This document shows, one piece after another, positions 5,983 through 12,807 of a stretch of DNA of 13,173 bases. Position numbers and translations under genes: made by a program. This DNA is from CAYOVG01 sp964407285 (GTDB lineage Bacteria; Desulfobacterota; Syntrophobacteria; Syntrophobacterales; Syntrophobacteraceae). The first letter of the stretch is position 1. Every line of letters begins with the position of its first letter. The notes under the pieces were generated by a model. It did no database searches. It had not been told where the DNA came from and saw only the letters and a program-made list of their open reading frames with translations. The stretch is from assembly GCA_964407285.1 (NCBI GenBank), contig CAYOVG010000190.1, positions 1 through 13,173 on the forward strand, in the 5' to 3' direction.

Positions 5983-7182
5983 TCACCGGGCGTTCAGAAT
6001 GGATGCTTTGTCCGTCCTTTCCCAGGGAAGCTCCATATCCATCCTTCCCACCTGTCCGTAGACAGCCAGTTTCCTGTAAAAATCCCCCTTCGACTCCGCG
6101 GGAAGGTCCCTGAGGCGGAATTCACGGATGATGGCCGCCAGCCGGAAATCGAAATGGCGCTTGACGAGGTCTGCAATGGCCTCGTCGGGAACGGCGCCGG
6201 TGTTGAACGTGTCCACCTGGATGCTCACCGGGCGCGCGAAGCCGATGGAATAACTCACCTGCACCTCGCACTCGTCGGCAAGACCCGCCGCCACAATGTT
6301 TTTAGCCGCGTACCTGGCGGCATAGACCCCGACCCGGTCGATTCGCATGGGGTCCTTGCCGCTCAACGCCGAACCGCTGTAGCGGGAGTACTCTCCATAC
6401 GTGTCGGCGGCGTTCTTTCTTCCGGTCAGTCCGGAGTGCACCGAGGGGCCGCCGACCATCATGACCCCTTCCGGATTGACGAAAAAATCGGCGGCGTCAT
6501 CGATCCGCACCGGTTCATCCTCGAAAACGGGCAGGACCACAGCTTCCTTGAGTTCCTGGTTCAGTTTCTTCTGAGATGGTCCGGGGTGTCCGTTCTGAGC
6601 GATCGAGACGCAAATGCTGACGTTGTGGATTCTCCTGGGTCTGCGATCCGCGTACTCCACACTGACCTGAGTCTTGCCGTCCGGAGCCAGGTACGGGAGG
6701 ATCTTTTGCTGCCGGACCGTATCGATCCTCCTGGCCAGCTTGTGGGCCAGCCAGATCGGGAGCGGCATCAAGGACGGCGTCTGGTTGCAGGCATATCCGA
6801 AGAAGGTGCCCTGCTGCTTCACGAGGATGCCGTCGATCTCGGCCTCGCTGAGGTTCCCGGCGTCGAACCGCGCCGAATCGTCGGGCGGGAGTTCCTTGCT
6901 GCTCGTGAGGATGCTGCATGTCCTGCTGTTGAAGTCCTCATGTTCGTACCCCACCTTCCTGATGACTCTTCTCGCCACTCGAGCGACATCGACGGCGGCG
7001 TCGGCCGAAAACCGCGTTGCGATGAACAGCACGGCGGATGCGACCGCGCATTCGGCGCGCACGACCGCCTGGCGGTCCTGTTCGATGAAGTGGTCCACGA
7101 TGGCGTCGCTGATCTGATCGCAAAGCTTGTCGGGGTGGCCCGCCGTTGCCGATTCCGAAGCAAAGATATAGTCCTTCTGCAT
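5983..7182 (-). CDS. Divergent methionine adenosyltransferase paralog (MetK fold)
   Basis: A 399-residue protein that aligns along its whole length with bacterial MetK, which makes S-adenosylmethionine from ATP and methionine. Conserved elements: GHPDKLCDQISDAI (15-28; equivalents of E. coli H14 and D16), PDGK (167-170; D163, K165), GLTGRK (251-256; R244, K245), SGKDPMRIDR (274-283; K265, D271), YAARYAAKNIVAAGLAD and PWERTDKA. E44 matches the K+ ligand E42. Unlike MetK, positions that hold methionine and adenine are changed: E55 is R57, Q98 is E97, D118 is Q123 (GAGDQG reads LVKQQG), F230 is M241 and D238 is H249 (GDAG/GDCG reads VHSG); K269 is R280. Correspondences come from memory of the E. 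coli sequence. The triphosphate and Mg2+ chemistry looks intact, the methionine pocket does not. It begins 14 bp after the P-type ATPase gene, so the two are surely co-transcribed. Probably a specialised paralog rather than the housekeeping enzyme. Confidence 0.9.
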   Translation of the reverse strand: MQKDYIFASESATAGHPDKLCDQISDAIVDHFIEQDRQAVVRAECAVASAVLFIATRFSADAAVDVARVARRVIRKVGYEHEDFNSRTCSILTSSKELPPDDSARFDAGNLSEAEIDGILVKQQGTFFGYACNQTPSLMPLPIWLAHKLARRIDTVRQQKILPYLAPDGKTQVSVEYADRRPRRIHNVSICVSIAQNGHPGPSQKKLNQELKEAVVLPVFEDEPVRIDDAADFFVNPEGVMMVGGPSVHSGLTGRKNAADTYGEYSRYSGSALSGKDPMRIDRVGVYAARYAAKNIVAAGLADECEVQVSYSIGFARPVSIQVDTFNTGAVPDEAIADLVKRHFDFRLAAIIREFRLRDLPAESKGDFYRKLAVYGQVGRMDMELPWERTDKASILNAR

Positions 7183-7196
7183 TGGTGTTTACCCTT

Positions 7197-10100
7197 TCAT
7201 ATTTGACGTTCAGAACCCACATGTTTTGTCGCTTCATTGATGAGAAGCGGCAGGGCGGCGGTTCCCGCGATTATCGCTCCATCCGCCAGGCCGATGGGGG
7301 CGAGCCCGAGGAGCCCCCGGAGGCCCGGAACGAAAATGGTGAGAGCCTGGAGGGCCAGCGAGCCGCCGAGCGCAATATTGAGATACCGGTTGGGCGGCAG
7401 TTTCTCCTCGCTGAAGATGCTGTGCGTCTCGGAGCGGCAACTGATGGAGTGGAGGAGTTGCCCCATGGTCAGACTCTGGAAGGCGAGCGTTCCCGCCTGT
7501 GCGCCCATTCCGTAGCGCATCACTCCATACCCGTACGAGGCCATGGCCGACAGGCTCAGAACGGAGGACTCGAGCGCCAGCCGCTTGAAATCAGCCGTCT
7601 TCACGATCGGTTCATCGGGAGAGCGCGGGGGCTGTTCCAGAACGTTCGGTTCGGGGGCCTCCATGGCGAGAGCCAGCCCCGGAAAGATATCCGAAATGAG
7701 GTTGATCCAGAGGAGTTGCATGGCGCTCATGGGGGACGGGAGCCCGGCCCCGACCGTAAAGAGCATCACCATGATCTCGCTGAAATTGGTCGAAAGGAGA
7801 AATCTCAGGGATTTACGAATATTGTTGTGGATGGTGCGGCCGTCGCGGACGGCGACGATCACGGTTTCGAGATTGTCCTCCTCGAGCACCATGTCCGCGA
7901 CTTCCCGTGCGATGTCCGTTCCTCCCTCTCCCATCGCGATGCCGATGTCGGCGGCCTTGAGAGCCGGGCCGTCATTGATGCCGTCTCCGGTCATGGCCAC
8001 CACTCTGTTTTTGCTCTGAAGCGCTCGCACGATCTCGAGCTTGAATGCGGGGCTCACCCTCGCGAATACATGGACCTTGTCGGAGAGCGCTTTCAGCGCC
8101 TCGGGGTCCATCCTGGTAAGCACGGTGGAATCGAGGATCTCGAGCGGTTCCCCCCTGCTGAGTTCCAGTTCCTTGCCGATGGCGTAGGCTGTCGCGCTCT
8201 GGTCTCCCGTGATCATCACGGTGTCGATCCCCGCGCGATGGAACTCCTCGATCAGGGCCGCGACGCCGGGGCGAACCGGATCGGCCATTCCAATCAGGCC
8301 CAGCCACACGAATCCGTTCGTCGCGCCGAAATCCGCCTCACTATCCACGAGAGCGTAGGCGATACCGAGGACCCTCAGAGCATCGCCCGCCATGCGTTCG
8401 TTTTCCAGTTCGATGCGGGACCGGTCGTCGTCCGTCAGCGGTAACTCCACGCCGCCGTCCATGTGCCTGTCGCACATGGCGAGGACCTCCTCGGGGCTCC
8501 CCTTCATGGCGATCATCATGCGCCGTCGGCCGTCTTCGTGGAATTCGTGCAGGCTCCCCATGTAGAGGCGGCTTTCCGACCGGTAGTTGATCTTGAGAAG
8601 GCGGTACCGGCGCCGTAAGCCGACGACATCGATGCCGGACTGCAGAGCGAGGTTGATCAGGGCGATTTCGGTGGGGGAGCCTCTCAGCGTGAATTCCCGC
8701 CCGCTGCGCCCGGAATCCGGAGCGCCGGTTTCCAGTCTTTGGTATTCCATATCCGGTCCGGGGGCGAACTTCTCGTGATCCTCGAACACTTCCGCCTCGT
8801 TGCACAGAACCGAGGCCTGGATCATCCTTACTATCCCCTCGTACTCGACCGGGACGGCAAAACTGTCGGAAGCGAAGGAAAATTCGCCCGGCCGCATTTC
8901 CTTCATTCCCGCGAAGAGGCGCACCACCGCCATCCGGTTCTGGGTGATGGTGCCCGTCTTATCGAAGCATATGGTCTGGATGCATCCCAGGGTTTCGATA
9001 GCGTCGAGGTGGCGGATCAGCACGTGGTGCTTCTTCATGTTGCGGATGCCGAGGGCGAGCGTGGTCGTGGCCACGGCGGGGAGCCCTTCGGGAACGGCCG
9101 CGACCGCGAGGGAGATGGCGGTTTTCAGCATCATCATGAAACCGTATCCGCGCAGAATGCCGATCCCGAATACGAGGCCGCACGCCGCGCCGGAGATGAC
9201 GACGAGCTGGTCGCCGAGCCTGTTGAGTTGCCGCTCCATCGGGGTTTCCGGGGAGGACGCCTCGCCGACCAGTACCTGGAGTCTGCCCACTTCCGTATAG
9301 CTGCCGGTGGCCGTGACGACCGCCAGCCCCTGCCCGCCCGTGACCAGGGTCCCCATGTAGACCATGTTGGCGCGGTCGGCCAGGGGAATGTCGGCGCTTC
9401 CGAGGGGAGCGACCGACTTCGTGGCCGGCATGCTCTCCCCCGTGAGGACGGATTCATCGAGGCTGAGATGGTCCGCTTCCAGGAGCCTGGCGTCGGCGGC
9501 CACGTAGGCTCCGGGGCGAAGCACCAGGATATCCCCGGGCGCCACCTCTTCGGCCATGACGGTCTTGATGGAGTCGTCCCTGAGTACGTCGGCCGTCGGT
9601 TTCACCAGGTCTTTGAGCGAATTGATGGTCCTTTCCGCTTCGCTTTCCGTGACATAGCCGATGACGCCGTTGATTGCGACGACGCCCAGGATGACCACCG
9701 CGTCGGCAATCCCGCCCGTGAGGACCGATACTCCCGCTGCGACCCCCAGGAGCGCTACGGGCAGCGATGTAAACTGCCCGGCCAGAATGCTCCACCCGGA
9801 CCTGGTCGAGGATTCGGGAAGGGCGTTGGGTCCATACTCGCCGAGGCGCTCCTCGATCTCCTTGCCGCTCAGGCCGGAGGCCGCCGAACTGCGCAATCTC
9901 TGGAGCACCGACTCGCACGGCATGGTGTGCCATGGCGCTTCTTCCTGTTCCTTGCGCCCCTCGCGGGCCCAGTAGAGCTTCTTCGCGGGGACGGATATCG
10001 CCTGCGGCGTCTTCACGGCCGGGGGACCCGGCTGTTCCTGCGTTTTACGCGCCGGTGACGAAACCGGGGCAGTGTCATCGCCCCGGTACTCCATGACGAG

Positions 10101-10337
10101 CGACTCGATGAGATTAGCTATTGAATTGAAATCATTACCCGAGTTGTATTCGACCACGACACTGCCCGTTACGGTGCTTGCCGAGACGCCGAAGACTGCT
10201 TCCTGCCGGGCTAAACCGGCTGTGAGGTGGTTCCGCAGGGCCGGGCAGCGTTGAAGACCCCGGACCTTGAATCTCGCTCGTCCTTTCACCGCCGTGTGGA
10301 CCGGTCGCACTGCATTTGTTTCGGGTACGATATCCAT
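7197..10337 (-). CDS. P-type cation-transporting ATPase, P2A (SPCA/SERCA-like), with N-terminal HMA-like domain
   Basis: A 1046-residue cation pump in the inner membrane. From ATG 10337: residues about 10-85 form a cysteine-free HMA-like (HMA2-type) domain; a linker; then a complete P2-type ATPase with an N-terminal cation-ATPase domain at about 135-185, TGES (299-302, actuator), PEGLP in M4 (416-420), the phosphorylated DKTGT (459-463), KGSPE (612-616, nucleotide site), TGD (710-712), TGDGINDGPA (783-792), and a C-terminal six-helix region. Ion-site residues match SERCA site II: the PEGLP glutamate, N851 and E854 (NFSE, M5), N879 and D883 (NLISD, M6). SCRSETHSIF (966-975) resembles the SPCA/Pmr1 group, so Ca2+ and/or Mn2+ is the best guess. 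The frame opens at 10382, but AGAGGA 6 bases before 10337 decides the start. First gene of a set with the MAT-like and DUF5132-like genes. Confidence 0.93.
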   Translation of the reverse strand: MDIVPETNAVRPVHTAVKGRARFKVRGLQRCPALRNHLTAGLARQEAVFGVSASTVTGSVVVEYNSGNDFNSIANLIESLVMEYRGDDTAPVSSPARKTQEQPGPPAVKTPQAISVPAKKLYWAREGRKEQEEAPWHTMPCESVLQRLRSSAASGLSGKEIEERLGEYGPNALPESSTRSGWSILAGQFTSLPVALLGVAAGVSVLTGGIADAVVILGVVAINGVIGYVTESEAERTINSLKDLVKPTADVLRDDSIKTVMAEEVAPGDILVLRPGAYVAADARLLEADHLSLDESVLTGESMPATKSVAPLGSADIPLADRANMVYMGTLVTGGQGLAVVTATGSYTEVGRLQVLVGEASSPETPMERQLNRLGDQLVVISGAACGLVFGIGILRGYGFMMMLKTAISLAVAAVPEGLPAVATTTLALGIRNMKKHHVLIRHLDAIETLGCIQTICFDKTGTITQNRMAVVRLFAGMKEMRPGEFSFASDSFAVPVEYEGIVRMIQASVLCNEAEVFEDHEKFAPGPDMEYQRLETGAPDSGRSGREFTLRGSPTEIALINLALQSGIDVVGLRRRYRLLKINYRSESRLYMGSLHEFHEDGRRRMMIAMKGSPEEVLAMCDRHMDGGVELPLTDDDRSRIELENERMAGDALRVLGIAYALVDSEADFGATNGFVWLGLIGMADPVRPGVAALIEEFHRAGIDTVMITGDQSATAYAIGKELELSRGEPLEILDSTVLTRMDPEALKALSDKVHVFARVSPAFKLEIVRALQSKNRVVAMTGDGINDGPALKAADIGIAMGEGGTDIAREVADMVLEEDNLETVIVAVRDGRTIHNNIRKSLRFLLSTNFSEIMVMLFTVGAGLPSPMSAMQLLWINLISDIFPGLALAMEAPEPNVLEQPPRSPDEPIVKTADFKRLALESSVLSLSAMASYGYGVMRYGMGAQAGTLAFQSLTMGQLLHSISCRSETHSIFSEEKLPPNRYLNIALGGSLALQALTIFVPGLRGLLGLAPIGLADGAIIAGTAALPLLINEATKHVGSERQI

Positions 10338-10491
10338 AACTAATCCTCTTTTCATTGGTGTTGAAGCCGACGTCATCGGCAAGCATATTTCGTTGGCGGT
10401 AACGCTATTTCATCCTCCGGACGAATCGAACGATGCGGAGCCGATTCGCCTGCCGCGGACTGAATGTTGATCTTGGAATCGAAAACCGGTA
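10338..10491 (-). promoter_or_regulatory. Long 5' leader of the ATPase operon with an inverted repeat
   Basis: From the predicted start near 10491 the leader is about 150 nt. It contains a 7-bp perfect inverted repeat, CGAATCG (10422-10428) and CGATTCG (10442-10448), with a 13-base loop, and a smaller palindromic CCGACGTCATCGG just upstream of the open frame. A GGAGG directly abuts an ATG-AAA-TAG triplet run near 10410, spaced too closely for efficient initiation. I do not recognise any known Mg2+, Mn2+ or Ca2+ riboswitch (for example no yybP-ykoY pattern). Confidence 0.35.
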
Positions 10492-10497
10492 GTCTGA

Positions 10498-10526
10498 ATT
10501 ATGGGTGTTAGTCGGATATCTGTCCA
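10498..10526 (-). promoter_or_regulatory. Sigma70 promoter of the ATPase operon
   Basis: On the minus strand TGGACA (10526-10521, 5 of 6) is followed after exactly 17 bp by CATAAT (10503-10498, 5 of 6). Start expected near 10491, with the ATPase ATG at 10337. It is the best promoter upstream of the ATPase gene and lies 26 bp downstream of the phased GTTACA repeats. Confidence 0.65.
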
Positions 10527-10551
10527 CCGACAAATTCATTAAATACCTACA

Positions 10552-10590
10552 TGTAACCACAATAGAACCGGCCTGTAACGAAGTTGTAAC
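10552..10590 (-). promoter_or_regulatory. Four 11-bp-phased GTTACA-type half sites (probable regulator array)
   Basis: Read on the minus strand, GTTACA occurs at 10590-10585, 10579-10574 and 10557-10552, and the degenerate GTTCTA fills the phase at 10568-10563, so four hexamers start exactly 11 bp apart. All face the promoter at 10526-10498. Helically phased 11-bp direct repeats are the binding pattern of dimeric or oligomeric PhoB/OmpR-family response regulators. The array would be centred near -80 relative to the predicted start, suitable for an activator though somewhat far from the -35 box. The specific regulator is unknown. Confidence 0.6.
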
Positions 10591-10704
10591 ATTGACGATT
10601 TATACAATATCGGGGTCTTTTTACGGTAGATGGGGAGCTTGCATCGTCATCCCTCCAACAATGCGGTAAAGCAATAAATCCTTCCCGTACGTCGAACCTT
10701 TGGA
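10591..10704. other. Remainder of the intergenic region upstream of the ATPase operon
   Basis: The full gap between the ATPase start (10337) and the end of the CPBP-like gene (10705) is about 367 bp. Beyond the promoter, leader and repeat array listed separately, this AT-richer stretch shows no gene, and no hairpin with a T tract that would terminate the CPBP-like gene. A 64-codon minus-strand frame crosses it but has no protein-like features. Confidence 0.4.
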
Positions 10705-11421
10705 TCATATATGAAATGCCGGAGCGAACAGGTATTTCCACAGCCCTACGATGAACAGGAAATTACCGTAAAGCGAATGCTCCATGCCCGAGATCACCAG
10801 GGACCTGCTCCTGGCGTACGTGCGCGCGAACAGTATCCCGCCAAACAAGGTAATCAGCACGATTGCAAGGTTTGCATAGGTAATGTGTACATATGCGAAC
10901 GCCACGGCGCTCACGAACACCCTCTCGTCGTTGCTCGGGAACAGCGCGCCGTACCGGTGAAACAGGAAAGCCCTGTATATTATACCTTGCGGATAAACGG
11001 ACAGAAGAGGATAGAAAAGGAACACGAAGGCCCACATTGACGACCCCCGGTAGGGAGTTGCAAAGAGGAGATACGGTTTCCAAAGCAGAGCGTAAAGAAA
11101 GAGCAGCGACGCTATCGCCGCAAACGGCAGAATTATCGATGGCAGCCGCTTGCGCCAGTGCGACGCGTCCCACAACTGCCGCACGTTGAAGTCCGGGTCG
11201 CGCAGAAGCGTCAGCAGGCAGCAGATCGAGAAGATCCAGAGCATTACCATCCGGTCGAGTCTGAACCATCCCACCAGGTATGCCGTCGGCACGCCGACGA
11301 AGAGAACGAGGAACTCTACGATCAGATAAGCATATCTGCGTTTTTCGGACCCCGTTGCAGGGGGTGAGAAAGTCCTCTTGAGAAATGACATTTCAGCTTT
11401 TTTCGTCTTTTGATCATCCAT
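10705..11421 (-). CDS. CPBP-type intramembrane protease homolog lacking the motif-1 glutamate
   Basis: A 238-residue polytopic membrane protein of the CPBP (CAAX protease and bacteriocin-processing, Abi) family, glutamic-type intramembrane proteases. A cytosolic charged N-terminus (1-30) is followed by hydrophobic spans at about 31-50, 58-72, 95-115 and 126-145. Three family motifs are identifiable: motif 1 at about 146-158, VYPQGIIYRAFLF, where the family has EE-x-x-x-R or, in this subgroup as I recall it, QE-x-x-x-R; motif 2, FAYVH; and motif 3, MEHSLYGN. In motif 1 the arginine is present but the catalytic glutamate position is glycine (codon GGT), so proteolysis is doubtful. AGGAA lies 6 bases before the start. 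It is a single gene upstream of the ATPase operon, in the same direction but separated by a promoter-containing gap. Confidence 0.8.
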   Translation of the reverse strand: MDDQKTKKAEMSFLKRTFSPPATGSEKRRYAYLIVEFLVLFVGVPTAYLVGWFRLDRMVMLWIFSICCLLTLLRDPDFNVRQLWDASHWRKRLPSIILPFAAIASLLFLYALLWKPYLLFATPYRGSSMWAFVFLFYPLLSVYPQGIIYRAFLFHRYGALFPSNDERVFVSAVAFAYVHITYANLAIVLITLFGGILFARTYARSRSLVISGMEHSLYGNFLFIVGLWKYLFAPAFHI

Positions 11422-11528
11422 TTGGTTTCCTGCTTTCGTGAGCCGGGGAAGCGACGGCCGTAAATCCCGAAGTCGGCGGCACGCCCGGAGGCGAAGGGAC
11501 GGCGGCTCTATCTGAAAGATATTTCTTC

Positions 11529-11557
11529 AAACTAAATTTAGGTTACAGAACTGTCAA
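11529..11557 (-). promoter_or_regulatory. Candidate promoter of the CPBP-like gene
   Basis: A perfect minus-strand TTGACA (11557-11552) is followed after 17 bp by TAGTTT (11534-11529), only 3 of 6 to the -10 consensus. Start would be near 11522, about 100 nt before the gene. A weak -10 with a perfect -35 may indicate a regulated promoter. Confidence 0.35.
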
Positions 11558-11627
11558 GAGAATCGAGGTCTTAGTTACGGATTGAAGAGGTTTTCCGTCT
11601 CCTCCGCCCTCCGGGAGCGGTTCCTGC

Positions 11628-11649
11628 CCGCATTCTTGGTGTAATGCGG
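11628..11649. repeat. 7-bp inverted repeat CCGCATT-N8-AATGCGG
   Basis: Perfect 7-bp arms (11628-11634 and 11643-11649) around an 8-base spacer, about 70 bp upstream of the minus-strand TTGACA and 140 bp before the phnD-like start. The size and symmetry suit a dimeric repressor site controlling one or both divergent genes; it would also fold as a hairpin. Confidence 0.4.
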
Positions 11650-11790
11650 CTGCCTCACAAATGTCACATAGATTTCATTGGACTTTAGTCCGCGCCATAT
11701 CTATTGATGGACGGACCCGATGTATTCATAGCCCGGACTGCTCGGGCGGATTGACGACAATGATCTGCATAAGGCAGCGAGGTATTCATC

Positions 11791-12807
11791 ATGGCGCCCG
11801 GGAGTCCGAAGGCGATACTTGTTTTATTCCTTGTTCTCGTTCACATCGCACTGATCGACGGCATTGCCCGGTCGGAGGAGGAGCAAGTTCTTTGCTTCGG
11901 CTCCGTTCCCACCGAATCGCAACGGATCATGCGGGAAAGATGGCAGGTCTTTCTGGAGGACATGGGCAAGGCTGTCGGGGTTAAGATTATCCGGAAGAAC
12001 TGCGACGACTATGCCGGAGTGGTGTGGGCCATGGGGGCGGGCAAGATTCACGTGGCCATGATGGGCAATAAGTCCGCCATGGAGGCCGTGGACCGGGGAG
12101 GCGGCGAAGTCGCCCTGCGAACCGTGGACGTTGAAGGGATGGAAGGCTACTGGTCGCATCTCGTCACCAATATCGGCTCCGGTTTAAGCAACGAGAAGGA
12201 TGTATTGGAGCGCGCGGGCGAGATCACATTCGGCAACGGCGACCCGAATTCGACTTCGGGATTCGTGGTTCCCGGGTATTATCTATTCTTCCGTAACGGA
12301 GTCGATCCCAGGACGGCTTTCAAGCGGGTGCTCCAGGCAAACCACGAGGAGAACCTGGTCGCAACGGCGGAGGGGCGCGTGGACGTCGCGACCAGCAACA
12401 GCATCGCCTTGAAGCGCTTCAAGACCACTCATCCCGACAAAGCCCCCCTGGTCAAGGTGATCTGGACATCCCCGATGATCGCTTCAGACCCTGTCGTTTG
12501 GCGCAAATCGCTGCCGGAGGAACTCAAATCCCGGATAAGGGCCTTCTTTCTGGATTACGGCCGGGCTTCGCCGGGGAAGAGCCCGGAGCAACTCGCCCAC
12601 GAACGATCCGTTCTCGCCGATATGACCTTTTCCGGGTTCGTCGAATCGAGCAATGACCAGTTGGTTGCGATACGGCAAATAGAGCTGTTTCAGTCCAGGG
12701 TGCGCATCGAGGAGGACCCGTTACTCACCGACCGGGAAAGGGCCTGGAAGCTCAAGGAAGTGGAAGCCAGGCTGCTGATGCTCGGCGGCGCCCGGCAGCA
12801 GGAATGA
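11791..12807 (+). CDS. phnD: PhnD-like phosphonate/phosphite-type periplasmic binding protein
   Basis: A 338-residue exported solute-binding protein. Residues 1-26 look like a signal peptide (hydrophobic AILVLFLVLVHIALI, cleavage near GIA-RS). The mature part follows E. coli PhnD closely: FGSVPTESQ at the N-terminus, ITFGNGDPNSTSGFVVPGYYLF (145-166) with the Ser-Thr-Ser loop that grips the phosphonate, NHEENLVATAEGRVDVATSNS (184-204), VIWTSPMIASDPVVW (223-237), and NDQLVAIRQIELF near the end. The HE and SDP segments correspond to the amine-recognising region for 2-aminoethylphosphonate, though individual side chains were not checked against a structure. GAGG is 8 bases before the ATG. The next gene is not an ABC permease but a membrane sensor overlapping it by 4 bp, so this protein may serve as a sensory receptor. 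The gene symbol is by similarity only. Confidence 0.88.
   Translation: MAPGSPKAILVLFLVLVHIALIDGIARSEEEQVLCFGSVPTESQRIMRERWQVFLEDMGKAVGVKIIRKNCDDYAGVVWAMGAGKIHVAMMGNKSAMEAVDRGGGEVALRTVDVEGMEGYWSHLVTNIGSGLSNEKDVLERAGEITFGNGDPNSTSGFVVPGYYLFFRNGVDPRTAFKRVLQANHEENLVATAEGRVDVATSNSIALKRFKTTHPDKAPLVKVIWTSPMIASDPVVWRKSLPEELKSRIRAFFLDYGRASPGKSPEQLAHERSVLADMTFSGFVESSNDQLVAIRQIELFQSRVRIEEDPLLTDRERAWKLKEVEARLLMLGGARQQE

Larger units (their letters stand above)
11422..11790. other. Intergenic region between divergent CPBP-like (-) and phnD-like (+) genes
   Basis: About 369 bp. It contains the candidate promoter of the CPBP-like gene (11529-11557) and a 7-bp inverted repeat (11628-11649). For the plus-strand gene no clear -35/-10 pair stands out; TTGATG-17-CATAGC near 11705-11733 is the least poor and was not called. 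No coding sequence is supported in the region. Confidence 0.45.

Noticed and set aside
5830..7206. 458-codon open frame on the plus strand
   Set aside because: It lies antisense to the MAT-like gene, whose product is clearly recognisable; the plus-strand translation has no family features.
7146..10058. Long plus-strand frames of 432 and 439 codons opposite the ATPase gene
   Set aside because: They are antisense shadows of a GC-rich gene with complete P-type ATPase motifs; no ribosome binding site or recognisable protein.
10338..10382. N-terminal extension of the ATPase to ATG 10382
   Set aside because: The start at 10337 has an AGAGGA ribosome binding site at good spacing, and the upstream ATGs have none.
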